The translations under genes were made by a program, and so were the position numbers. Source: CBDDKZ01 sp965230415 (GTDB lineage Bacteria; Bacteroidota; Bacteroidia; Cytophagales; JAAEPT01). Taken from it: 64,000 nt of DNA. Shown here in pieces: positions 53,481 to 62,484 of the stretch; position 1 is the first letter of the stretch; every line of letters starts with the position of its first letter. The stretch lies in NCBI GenBank assembly GCA_965230415.1, contig CBDDKZ010000005.1:4092001-4156000 (forward strand), in the 5' to 3' direction. The notes below the pieces were generated by a model. That model had not been told where the DNA came from. It saw only the letters and a program-made list of their open reading frames with translations, and searched no databases.

Positions 53481-54089
53481 ATGCTTACTCAATTTGAATC
53501 GGAACTGAAAGAAAAAATCGAGGGATTTGCAGTCACAAAAGTGCCGAAGGATTCTTATCTGTTAATAGAGGGAGAATTGTGTCCGGGCGTACCATTGATA
53601 ATAGAAGGTTCTGTCAAAATTATTAAAGAAGAAGAGGACTCCGGTCGTGAAATAGTATTGTATAGAGTGAATCCCGGGGAGGGCTGCATCATGTCCATCA
53701 CCTCTAGCATGCTCAATATACCAACAGAAATGAGCGCGATTACCGAAACAGCGGTTTCTCTTTATATGATACCCACAAACGTTTCACGTGAATGGATAAA
53801 AGTATTTGATTCCTGGTCTGACTTTATTCTGAAAACAACGAATCAGCGTTATTTTGAGGTGGTGAGATTGGTGCATAATCTTAGTTTTAAAAGTACCGGA
53901 GAGCGACTTTTGGAATGGTTGCGTCAAAACCAAGATGCCAATGGTGTGATATATACGAAGCATGATGAGCTGGCGAGGGAGTTGGGTACCGCCAGAGAGG
54001 TCGTTTCCAGATTGTTAAAATCATATGAAAGGCAACAATTATTAAACTTAACGAGAGGCAAGGTAGAGTTAACTAATAGTGCAGGTTGA
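53481..54089 (+). CDS. Crp/Fnr-family transcriptional regulator
   Basis: The protein is about 202 residues from the ATG at 53481 (an upstream in-frame ATG is at 53448). It has a cNMP-like sensory barrel (LLIEGELCPGVPLIIEGSVK, IVLYRVNPGEGCIMSI), a dimer helix (FILKTTNQRYFEVVRLVHNL) and the HTH KHDELARELGTAREVVSRLL. It lacks the N-terminal cysteine set of Fnr. One Cys lies in the sensory barrel (GEGCIM), where related Bacteroidota proteins often have Cys. It probably controls the adjacent sulfur/redox genes. Confidence 0.92.
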   Translation: MLTQFESELKEKIEGFAVTKVPKDSYLLIEGELCPGVPLIIEGSVKIIKEEEDSGREIVLYRVNPGEGCIMSITSSMLNIPTEMSAITETAVSLYMIPTNVSREWIKVFDSWSDFILKTTNQRYFEVVRLVHNLSFKSTGERLLEWLRQNQDANGVIYTKHDELARELGTAREVVSRLLKSYERQQLLNLTRGKVELTNSAG

Positions 54090-54373
54090 GTTCAGCAGTG
54101 ATTTTACTTCGTTCAAATTCATTTATTAATAGTTTAATATGTAGTAGTTTTTTTGGTGAGAAATGCCAGGGAAATTGGCGCTATGACAATCTGAATTTTT
54201 TTTTTGTTAAAGTTCTCAATTCCAATTGTGTAGTGTGTTCTTTTAAGGTATATTAGTACTGCGTTACAATTCCGTCTGGCATACTTTTTGCAGTTGTAAC
54301 TTTTGTATATGTCGAGGTCTTTCAAACTTGATTATCTTTTATGGGTATTAGATTAGTCAATCTATACTGAAAA

Positions 54374-55663
54374 CTAAATGAAAACACTTGTTAATAAAAA
54401 CTGTGAACATTTCGAATCTCCACCAGAAGCCGTAAGTAGGGCATTGTTACCGTCACATATTGCTTCCGGGCCCTCTATCTGAGCTTTCGGACTTTCTTTT
54501 ATATGAAGAATTTTACGTTTATAATTGCTGGTACAGGTGTTTTTAGTAGCTAAGGTTATAGCATAATAACCAGGTTTAAATTCGAAATCAGGGCAACTTC
54601 CTATAAAGTCATAAGCTTGATTTCCATTTCCTGGTAAATACCCCGATCTACAAGCTTTATCCCAGTACATTTTAATTATATGTCCATTACTATTGACATC
54701 TACAGGTACGATGTTCCACAAATACTCATCTATAGTTCCTGTACTATTACCCACTGGTGAAACAGGATCTCCTTCGCATAATTCGCTTGGTAAGTTAAAA
54801 TCTGGTCGAGGTGATGGAATCACATTAAGGGTTATTTGAGAAGTGCTCGTACACCCATTTACCGTGTTTGTGGCCGTATATGTTGTAGTTTGGTAAGGTC
54901 TTATCAGGATACTTGAACCATTTTCTCCAGTACTCCAACTAATATTATTCCCTCCGGTAGCGGTCAGTCTAACACTGCTGCCTTCACAAATGCTTGTCCC
55001 TCTATTAGACGTAATTACGGGAAGAGGTGCCTGAGATGCTATGAACGTAATATTATCTAAGCCTATATCAACTCCCCGGCTAAAATCGCCCGGGTTTTGA
55101 GATACAATGGATAAATTGGCATTATTGTTGGCCCCGGAATTCCACACAGCACAAATTTGAATCCATTGGTCAGGATTCACCCTGACTGCACATGAATTAG
55201 GGTTTAACACTTGCCCGTTAATAATCAATTGGACGTTAGTGGCCATGTTAGCATTTACTCCCGGACGAACCAAGTTGTTTACCCAAACCGAGAAATTGTA
55301 AACGGTATTTGGAGTTATAGCGATGTTATTAACAGGAGCCCATAATTGTATGTTTGGTGCTCCGCTTACATCAATGGCAAGGAAATTATTTCCTTGTTGA
55401 GGAGTTCCGGACCAGTTAGGGTTGTTATTAGTGGCATTTGCAGTAATAGTATAATCTCCAAATCCCAGCGCTCCGTTGGGAACAAATGTATGTTGTGTTA
55501 CAAAATTAACATTGCCATTTTCAAATCCTCCGTTGATAACTAAGTTAGGTGCGTTTGGGCAAACCTGAGGGCAGTTGTTTACAGACTGAGCTTGGACTTT
55601 AATCACTGAAAGGAATAAGAGCAAGACATAAAATACTTTTCGAAATATTAAGTGCTTAATCAT
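54374..55663 (-). pseudogene. Truncated Ig-like surface protein of the T9SS/gliding type
   Basis: The N terminus is intact: signal peptide (about 1-26, ending VQAQ), a carbohydrate-binding-like beta domain (about 40-210, with NLVINGGFENG and VDIGLDNITF), then Ig-like or SprB-type domains beginning with ICEGSSVRLTATGGNNISWS and LCEGDPVSP. The third domain breaks off after ICDGNNALLTASGGD; the last residues (SKCSQFLLTSVFI) do not fit the domain. There is no T9SS sorting domain. I read this as a gene cut at its 3' end by a rearrangement near 54400. Confidence 0.7.
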
Positions 55664-55925
55664 ATCTAAAATGTTTTGTTTAGTAATTGGATTACTAAAT
55701 ATATGAGGGATATATTCAGTATCAGGTGAGGATAAAATTACGATAGTAAACGATTCAAATTAGGTATCGTTCTGTGGATAAACGGTAAGGATTAGAAACG
55801 CCTACATCTAAATGAGTTAGTTGAATGCATGAGTTGGAATTAATAAGGCTGTGACAAGTGTTTAATCACAAACTACAGGATCGCAAAAAAAAAAAGGATA
55901 TATTAAGCAATTTTGGTGAAAAGAT

Positions 55926-56822
55926 TCACCCAAATAAATTTCCCGCTTCGCTTATCGTTTGTGGTACTTTTAAATTGGTACCCAGGGTAGTATTTAACTT
56001 TTCTGTAAAATAGCGCGCAAGCAGAGGCGATTCCAGTTCGACGTTTTGGTGAATGAAAAAGTAAACAGATCGTATGCCCTGCTTAGACCATAGTGCAATG
56101 CGTTCAACCCAGTCGTTGAGACGCTGGTAATCGGAGTTATGGTTGGCCCCGACAAAACGCACAAATGCCCAGGGGGTGCTAAGGCGCATGTGTAGTAAGT
56201 CCCTTCTGCCTGCTGTGTCCACTATTATCTGGCCAATACCTTTTTCCTGAAACAAACGGTAAACCTGATTAGATATGGAGGGCTCGTTGTACCAATTGGT
56301 ATCTCTAAACTCAATAGCCAGGGGAACGTATTTAGGCCAGTAGTGTACAAAACGGATGACCCTGTTAATGTCTTTGGGTTGGAAGTTATTATGCATTTGT
56401 AGAAAAAGTGCACCCAGGCGATCTTCCAGTTGGGTAGCATTGTGCAGGTATTCGTCCACCAGCCTTTCTGTGTCAATGAGTCTGCGCCTATGACTGATAT
56501 CCTGCGTTAGTTTCGGGAAAAATAGAAATCCAGGAGGTGTTTTATCTTTCCACTTTGCAAATTGTGTTGCAGGAAATAGCCGATAGAACGTGGCATTTAA
56601 TTCTATGGCGTTAAACTGGGTCGCGTAATAGGATAATTCATCTTTTGTGCCCCGGGGATAAAAGTTCTTAAGGTCGGTTTTGCTCCACTTGGCACAGCCT
56701 ACATAGATATCAGGCTTATTTTTTGACGATTTAGTACTGCTTAAGACCTTTTCAGTATCAGGGTGGTCTGATGGTATCGAAAAATCTACCTTTTCGGGGT
56801 GCTCAACCTTTCCAAATTTCAT
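55926..56822 (-). CDS. DUF72 family protein
   Basis: The 298-residue TIM-barrel-like protein has the family landmarks YVGCAKWSKTDLKNFYP, YATQFNAIELNATFYR, GFLFFPKLTQDISH, LEDRLGALFLQMHNNF, LAIEFRDTNWY and FVRFVGANHNS. DUF72 proteins have no settled function. It is monocistronic, with a TACTTTTG -7 box that ends only 2 bp before the ATG. Confidence 0.92.
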   Translation of the reverse strand: MKFGKVEHPEKVDFSIPSDHPDTEKVLSSTKSSKNKPDIYVGCAKWSKTDLKNFYPRGTKDELSYYATQFNAIELNATFYRLFPATQFAKWKDKTPPGFLFFPKLTQDISHRRRLIDTERLVDEYLHNATQLEDRLGALFLQMHNNFQPKDINRVIRFVHYWPKYVPLAIEFRDTNWYNEPSISNQVYRLFQEKGIGQIIVDTAGRRDLLHMRLSTPWAFVRFVGANHNSDYQRLNDWVERIALWSKQGIRSVYFFIHQNVELESPLLARYFTEKLNTTLGTNLKVPQTISEAGNLFG

Positions 56823-56824
56823 GA

Positions 56825-56832
56825 CAAAAGTA
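56825..56832 (-). promoter_or_regulatory. -7 box abutting the DUF72 start codon
   Basis: On the minus strand TACTTTTG is followed by TC and the ATG at 56822. No clear -33 element is seen. If functional, the mRNA would be leaderless. Confidence 0.35.
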
Positions 56833-57153
56833 TGTAAAAATAAAAGTGTAAAGATAGTAACAGGAGCTAATAATACAAGTTGGTTGTAGTCTGGTCTTGA
56901 GTATTTTAAGTTGTCGATGTCGATGGCAATGGAAATCGACCTTTTACAATTAAACCTTCGTGTCTTGAAATACGTGCATGATTCCGACTGCTAATAATTC
57001 AATCACACATGTTCTCGTTCAAAGTATAAGTGCCGTACAAATTTACTTCGTACTCTAATTATTTGACTTTATGATATACCTGTTTTTGAGCGAAATTCTT
57101 AAATAATGTGGAGTACTTGCATTATTACTTTTTTTGATAACTTTGTTTTCTGA
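56833..57153. other. Divergent intergenic region between the DUF72 and GT87 genes
   Basis: About 320 bp without a convincing ORF. It contains the promoters of both divergent genes; no further structure was seen. Confidence 0.45.
57117..57145 (+). promoter_or_regulatory. Putative promoter of the GT87 gene
   Basis: TTG at 57117-57119, an 18-bp spacer and TAACTTTG at 57138-57145 match the consensus well. The ATG at 57157 is only 12 bp after the -7 box, so the leader is almost absent. Confidence 0.6.
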
Positions 57154-57156
57154 TTG

Positions 57157-58449
57157 ATGACAATTTCTACTACTACCAGACCGATATTGAAGTACCTGCT
57201 TTTACTGCTTCTAATGGCATATGCAGCTCAATTAGCTTCGAAAAATGGAGGTGACTTCAAGGTTTTTTTTGAAGCCTCGAAATTAATGGCCTCGGGAGAA
57301 AAAGTTTACGGTACCTGGATATTTGTAACGGAAGGAAATTATGCGCTGTACTATTATAGCCCTATTTTTGCGACCTTGTTGGTGCCATTTACCTGGATGC
57401 CTCCATTTGTGATTTATTTTTTATGGCTGTTGTTCAGTATGTGGTGCGTTAAAAGGAGCTGGGTGTTAATTACCGCCAATCTTGATCTGAGTGCTTTTAG
57501 TCAAAAGCAGAAAATAGTATTGCTCATTTGTTCTTTTTTGGTAGTGGCGAGGTTCCTTCATGAGAATATGAGCATGGTACAAATGACACCCTTTTTGTTA
57601 TGGTCTGTTTTGGAGAGCTTGAAGCTTATAAGAGCACAAAAAGTAGTTGCAGGCGCTTTGTTACTTGCATTTGCAATTAACATCAAGCTGCTACCTTTGG
57701 TTTTTATACCCTATCTGTTATATCGAAAACATTGGAAGGCATTGGCTTTAGTATTGGCTTTCGATGTCCTTCTTTATTTGGCTCCGGCATTGGTGTGGGG
57801 TTGGGAGACCAATTTAATGCACCTCAAAGATTGGTGGGCTGTAATCAACCCTTCAAATAGTGAACACCAGTTAGAGTCGAGTAGGGGCATTCAGAGTATT
57901 ACTGCTTTAATTCCTATATTACTTACTAAAACAGAAGGGGTTGTTCCTTACGACCGGCATATAGTAAATCTCCCAGTTGAAACAGCCATGTTCATAACCA
58001 ATATATTTAGAGCATTAATGGTTTTGTCTGTAGCAGTTTTTACAGGTGTATTACCAAGGGAACAAAAACAACCATTGTACTTGTCGGCAGAAGTCGCTTA
58101 CCTGATGTTATTGATACCTTTATTGTTTCCTCATCAGCAGAAGTATGCTTTTTTCATGCTTTTACCAGCATCTGCTTTTATTGTTTATAATTTGATAAAT
58201 CAGGTGGCTACAACTCAAAAGCGTGTGGTGGATATGCCCTTGAAATGGAAGGTGCAGGTGGCATTGATATCAATAGCTTTTATTTTTTGTACCCTTACTT
58301 CCAGTGATTTTATTGGGAAACACGGAAGTTTTGTAGCGCAGCATTTCAGGTTGATAACTTATGGTGCTTTAATAATGATGGGGCTCATGATCTGGATGAG
58401 AGCAGCTAGTCACTTCAAAAAGATCAAAGAGGAACACGATCAGGACTAA
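57157..58449 (+). CDS. GT87-like (DUF2029) polyprenyl-sugar glycosyltransferase
   Basis: The membrane protein of about 430 residues has 9-11 hydrophobic segments. The N-terminal loop GGDFKVFFEASKLMASGEKV carries the catalytic-type Asp of GT-C enzymes in the position seen in GT87 mannosyltransferases (PimE-like). Further on are FAINIKLLPLVFIPYLLYRK and LLFPHQQKYAFFMLLPAS. It transfers a sugar from a polyprenyl-phosphate donor on the periplasmic side of the inner membrane; acceptor unknown. I use the ATG at 57157 instead of the TTG before it. It is monocistronic. Confidence 0.88.
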   Translation: MTISTTTRPILKYLLLLLLMAYAAQLASKNGGDFKVFFEASKLMASGEKVYGTWIFVTEGNYALYYYSPIFATLLVPFTWMPPFVIYFLWLLFSMWCVKRSWVLITANLDLSAFSQKQKIVLLICSFLVVARFLHENMSMVQMTPFLLWSVLESLKLIRAQKVVAGALLLAFAINIKLLPLVFIPYLLYRKHWKALALVLAFDVLLYLAPALVWGWETNLMHLKDWWAVINPSNSEHQLESSRGIQSITALIPILLTKTEGVVPYDRHIVNLPVETAMFITNIFRALMVLSVAVFTGVLPREQKQPLYLSAEVAYLMLLIPLLFPHQQKYAFFMLLPASAFIVYNLINQVATTQKRVVDMPLKWKVQVALISIAFIFCTLTSSDFIGKHGSFVAQHFRLITYGALIMMGLMIWMRAASHFKKIKEEHDQD

Positions 58450-58474
58450 TCTTCTAATACCTATTGTGCCTGGT

Positions 58475-58585
58475 TCAGGTATATACCTTCCTCACTTCGA
58501 CGAGGTCTATCGGGTACCCACCTCCTCCTCCTGGTTCAGGTGCCAATAAAATCCGTCCATTTGAATCAGATAAGACACCTTTTGT
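58475..58585 (-). pseudogene. Protein-coding remnant between the GT87 and PLD genes
   Basis: A 36-codon minus-strand frame lies between two stops and has no ATG. The peptide looks like real protein sequence: KGVLSDSNGRILLAPEP, then a five-glycine run and YPIDLVEVRKVYT. It may be the 3' tail of a lost gene. A 12-nt direct repeat, CCTGGTTCAGGT, occurs at 58469-58480 and 58530-58541. Confidence 0.35.
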
Positions 58586-58641
58586 TCAATATAAAGCTAT
58601 TTTGAGCTTTATTTATTTGTCAAATGCTTAATTAATTTTTT

Positions 58642-61600
58642 ATGAAAAATCTTGCTCAGAGCCTACTACTTTTTGAGGTGGCTCTTTTTTTTTCCGCAAT
58701 AACAAACCCGGTTTGGGGCCAATCATATGAGGGTTCCTATATTGGTGAAGCTGTTTATAGTACCGTTAGTGATAGCACGAAATACAATCAATTTTCCACC
58801 CTGACTACCCGCAATGAGACTATGTCTGACTGGTTGTGGATGATAGGAGATGTAAACGAAGCACCTTCACCTGCTCGTGCGCAGGCCTGTTACATGGAAA
58901 TCGCTGATATGCTTCGAAGAACCTCTTTTACCTTTGAAATGTCTACATTGTTTTACATCAAAAATTCCGGACTGGAGCTGCTGAAAGAGCATATAGCACC
59001 GGCAATTCGCGAACTCCACGATAATAATGTGGACAACACCGGTCCCAAACCTTACTTACGGTTTTTGCAATCCATGCCTTTTTTTAGAGGTAGCTCAGCA
59101 AAAAAAGTTTATGAAGCGCTCACTTCAAAACTGCCGGAAGATGCATCTACATGGAATGTCAATATCAAGGTCGGTAACTTCACAGATGTGGTGGGATGGA
59201 ATCATTCCAAAATCGCAGTGCGAGACCGTACTGAAGCTATAGCCGGAGGAATGAACTGGTCAAAAAATTACCTGCAACACCCTACTGATAACGCAAATGC
59301 TTATCTGACAGATATCAATATGCAAATTCACGGAGAAGCGGCTGCGGCAGCCAGTGATTTTATCGTGAAGGTTTTTAATAAAAACGTGACGAATTTCAGA
59401 CCTCCAAATAACTTTGGTGCCAAAAGGCGATACGATGATCCGGAGTATACTAAGCCGGAACCAAATGTGAGCAACCGCTTAAACGTTTTTTCTTTGGGGA
59501 GAGGCCTTGTTAAAAGGAATTTTTTCAGCTACAACTTTGATCAAAGTGCTGATAGGGCCATATTCGCCGCTATCGATGCCGCTAGTGAATCGATCTACAT
59601 GGTGCAGCCAAGTTATAAACAATTTGTTTATATAACACAATTAATGGATAAGCTCATGGCGGCTGTATTGAGAGGTGTAGAGGTGAAATTAGTAGTGGAT
59701 GCAGATAAGAGATGGCAAGGTGTTGATATCTACGGGTTCCTGGAAGAAATGATGGATGAACAAGGGCTGGCTGAAGATATACGCGATTTATACCGCAATA
59801 AGCTCCAGGTAGCAGCATACCGGGCCAAAGCATCATCCGAACATCCCTTGAAAGCATTTGACGTACATCACAAGTTTATTATGTTTGACAGGCGAGCGTT
59901 TTACATCTCCTCACAAAATATGTATCCTTCTGCCATTCAAAATGTACCGATTTATAGACCTGTAAGCCTTGAATTGAATGAGTTTGGCTTTCTGGTCGAT
60001 GATGAAACACTTACTACAGAGGTGTTAAATGCATTTTGGAAAACGGTATGGAGTGAATCTGAATTGGTAGCTATGGCCAACCCAAATGGGATTATCGGTT
60101 CTGAAAAAATGACCTTAAACCTGCCCAATGGAGCCACACGTTTAGGGGAAGATGAAAAGAGCTATGAGACCGGAGATATTTGGTATACTGGTACTATTCG
60201 TCCGGTTCAATGGCAGACGACTTCCTCCAATGAGCCCGTAAACGTATATTTGCACCGCAGGAGTGCACAGCCACGCTTAAATATGGGGATCAGTAACCTG
60301 CCTCATTTAGGTGTAAGTGTTCCATCAGAATTGGAGCTTGATGATACGACTTTCACGACTAATGGGACCTATCGTCTGAAAGTTAGCAGAACACATGATA
60401 GCAATATTTACGATGTCAGTGATGGAGATATTTTTGTAAGTGCCCCTCCTGAAGGTAATGTCGTTTTACAAACACCCCTTGGAGGAGAAGTATATCAACA
60501 GGGTGATTCTTTGGGTGTTAGCTGGTCTAATATAAGTGATGAAGTACATAAGGTGATTAAACTGTACAAAGGAGGAGAGGTGTACGCCGTATTGGGCGAA
60601 GGAGCGTATTCATCGCCTTTTACGTGGTTCATACCGGATACCCTGCAATCAGGTGATGATTATTGGGTGGAAATAAGTGATAATGCCACAAACCCTTTAT
60701 TTAAATTAACCAATTACGATACATCCGACGATTTTTTTACTATCCAACAAGGCGATACTTCCGAAATTTCGACGTTATGGCTAGCCGAATATGATAGCAC
60801 TACCGGCGATAAAGATGAAAAAGGTGAAGATATGGTAGTGGATCGTTTGGGGAATACTTATATCCTGGGTTGGACTGATGATGAAAATACGGGAGACCGA
60901 AGACTTTTATTAATGAAGTATAATACACACGGTACACTTATGTGGGTGGAAGAACAAGGTGCTAATTTGCTTGGCTTTTATGGTTATCATATCACCCTCG
61001 ACAGGCAGGATAATCCCGTGCTACTGGGTATGCGAAGACCCTCAAGCCATAATTCCCCGACCCTGATAATGAAAAAATACAACCCTGGCGGCCAGGAGTT
61101 ATGGAGTTATGCACACGAGGCTGAAAGAGCTTATGCCCGAGATCTTGCCTGTGATCAGGATGGTAATTTGTTTTTTGTCGGAGAAAAAGTCGCCGGAAAC
61201 AGAAGTAGTATACTTTTGATAAAAATGACCGGGGACGGAATCGTAGACTGGGTGAAAGATTACAACGATAACAGTATTTATGAAAAACAAACGCCGGTTG
61301 GTGTGCGGGTAGATGCTGAAGGTAACTGTTATGTGGCCGGTACAAGCAGTTTACAGCAATCTAGTGACTTTGTCCTTCTGAAATATGCGCCGGACGGTTC
61401 CCTGAGTTGGGTGCGTAATTATGATGCGGAAGGATCATATGATCGTCCCCATGGGATTGCGCTGGAAGACAATGGTACTGTTTACCTGACAGGTAAAATT
61501 CGCAGTGCCGATGGAACCGATTATTATACGACACTAGCCTATAACTCATCTGGTGATCAGTTGTGGGTGCATCGCCCCGGGACTTTTTCAGGTACAGCCT

Positions 61601-62382
61601 ATGACATAAAAGTTGATAACCAGGGCAGTGTTTATATTACAGGTAATGCTTGGCAAAATGACCAAAATAAACTCATTACCATGAAATATGCAGCAGCTAC
61701 CGGTGCTGTTTTGTGGCTGAATGAAGAGCCTTTTAACTATGTGTATGGAGTAAGCCTTGCCCTCGATGGTAGTGGGAACTGTTATGTTTTAGCTGTCAAG
61801 AGCCCAAATCAGGTAGCACTATATGCTTATAGTCGTGATGGAGCATCATACTGGGAAAATACATTTGGTCAGCGTATAACAGAAGTAATAGGCATACAGG
61901 CACTGGATATTTCTTCCCAAAACAAGCATTTATATGTAGTTGCTGTCAGCGACCATATTTATGTAGAAGGCTATAATACTCTCGCTTATAAATTTGACAT
62001 CCAATTGCCTGCAGGAAAGGTTAAAGGTTATAATTGGGTGGGTAAATCTGACGAGTCAATAGAGGCAGATAATACGAATTACATAAGCAATGAACTTGTG
62101 AGCGATGAGCGCAACATACTCTGCAATTACCCAAGCGTTTTTAGGGATCTCACCCATTTTCAGTATGAATTAAAGGAGGCAGATTTTGTGCGTCTGGCAA
62201 TTTATAATGGAGAAGGACGTCTGGTAAAAACGATGACAGATGAATTTCAGTCTGGAGGAATGCATCATATTACCTGGGACGGGTATGATAACCAGGGTAA
62301 AGCTCTGCCAAAAGGGGTTTATATCTTTCGTTTAGATGCAACAGGCAAGTCAGAACATGGAAAAGTAGTGCTTTTGAGATAG
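58642..62382 (+). CDS. Secreted phospholipase D-superfamily protein with seven-repeat propeller and T9SS-type C-terminal domain
   Basis: The 1246-residue protein has a signal peptide (about 1-26). The PLD region (about 30-480) has two full HKD motifs: H188-S-K-I-A-V-R-D195 followed by GGMNWS, and H409-H-K-F-I-M-F-D416 followed by SSQNMYPS. A beta domain of the Kre9/KNH type comes next (about 605-705, PLGGEVYQQGDSLGVSWS). Then seven SBBP-like repeats (about 710-1125), each with G.Y..G.......LLKY...G...W, probably form a seven-bladed propeller. The end (about 1150-1246) is a FlgD-like/T9SS domain (FVRLAIYNGEGRLVKTM, GKALPKGVYIFRLDATGKSE). It should act at the cell surface or outside, cleaving phosphodiesters of lipid or nucleic acid. 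The gene is monocistronic and closed by a bidirectional terminator. Confidence 0.88.
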   Translation: MKNLAQSLLLFEVALFFSAITNPVWGQSYEGSYIGEAVYSTVSDSTKYNQFSTLTTRNETMSDWLWMIGDVNEAPSPARAQACYMEIADMLRRTSFTFEMSTLFYIKNSGLELLKEHIAPAIRELHDNNVDNTGPKPYLRFLQSMPFFRGSSAKKVYEALTSKLPEDASTWNVNIKVGNFTDVVGWNHSKIAVRDRTEAIAGGMNWSKNYLQHPTDNANAYLTDINMQIHGEAAAAASDFIVKVFNKNVTNFRPPNNFGAKRRYDDPEYTKPEPNVSNRLNVFSLGRGLVKRNFFSYNFDQSADRAIFAAIDAASESIYMVQPSYKQFVYITQLMDKLMAAVLRGVEVKLVVDADKRWQGVDIYGFLEEMMDEQGLAEDIRDLYRNKLQVAAYRAKASSEHPLKAFDVHHKFIMFDRRAFYISSQNMYPSAIQNVPIYRPVSLELNEFGFLVDDETLTTEVLNAFWKTVWSESELVAMANPNGIIGSEKMTLNLPNGATRLGEDEKSYETGDIWYTGTIRPVQWQTTSSNEPVNVYLHRRSAQPRLNMGISNLPHLGVSVPSELELDDTTFTTNGTYRLKVSRTHDSNIYDVSDGDIFVSAPPEGNVVLQTPLGGEVYQQGDSLGVSWSNISDEVHKVIKLYKGGEVYAVLGEGAYSSPFTWFIPDTLQSGDDYWVEISDNATNPLFKLTNYDTSDDFFTIQQGDTSEISTLWLAEYDSTTGDKDEKGEDMVVDRLGNTYILGWTDDENTGDRRLLLMKYNTHGTLMWVEEQGANLLGFYGYHITLDRQDNPVLLGMRRPSSHNSPTLIMKKYNPGGQELWSYAHEAERAYARDLACDQDGNLFFVGEKVAGNRSSILLIKMTGDGIVDWVKDYNDNSIYEKQTPVGVRVDAEGNCYVAGTSSLQQSSDFVLLKYAPDGSLSWVRNYDAEGSYDRPHGIALEDNGTVYLTGKIRSADGTDYYTTLAYNSSGDQLWVHRPGTFSGTAYDIKVDNQGSVYITGNAWQNDQNKLITMKYAAATGAVLWLNEEPFNYVYGVSLALDGSGNCYVLAVKSPNQVALYAYSRDGASYWENTFGQRITEVIGIQALDISSQNKHLYVVAVSDHIYVEGYNTLAYKFDIQLPAGKVKGYNWVGKSDESIEADNTNYISNELVSDERNILCNYPSVFRDLTHFQYELKEADFVRLAIYNGEGRLVKTMTDEFQSGGMHHITWDGYDNQGKALPKGVYIFRLDATGKSEHGKVVLLR

Positions 62383-62420
62383 TTAGGTGAATTCTATAGG
62401 TAGTAATTGGTTTTCAAAGA

Positions 62421-62450
62421 AAAGAGGCTGTCAGAAATGACAGCCTCTTT
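62421..62450. terminator. Bidirectional intrinsic terminator
   Basis: AAAGAGGCTGTCA and TGACAGCCTCTTT form a perfect 13-bp stem around GAAA, with A and T tails. It lies between the convergent PLD (+) and beta-helix (-) genes and can serve both. Confidence 0.9.
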
Positions 62451-62484
62451 AACTACACTACTACTATATAATTTGCTGTGTGTA

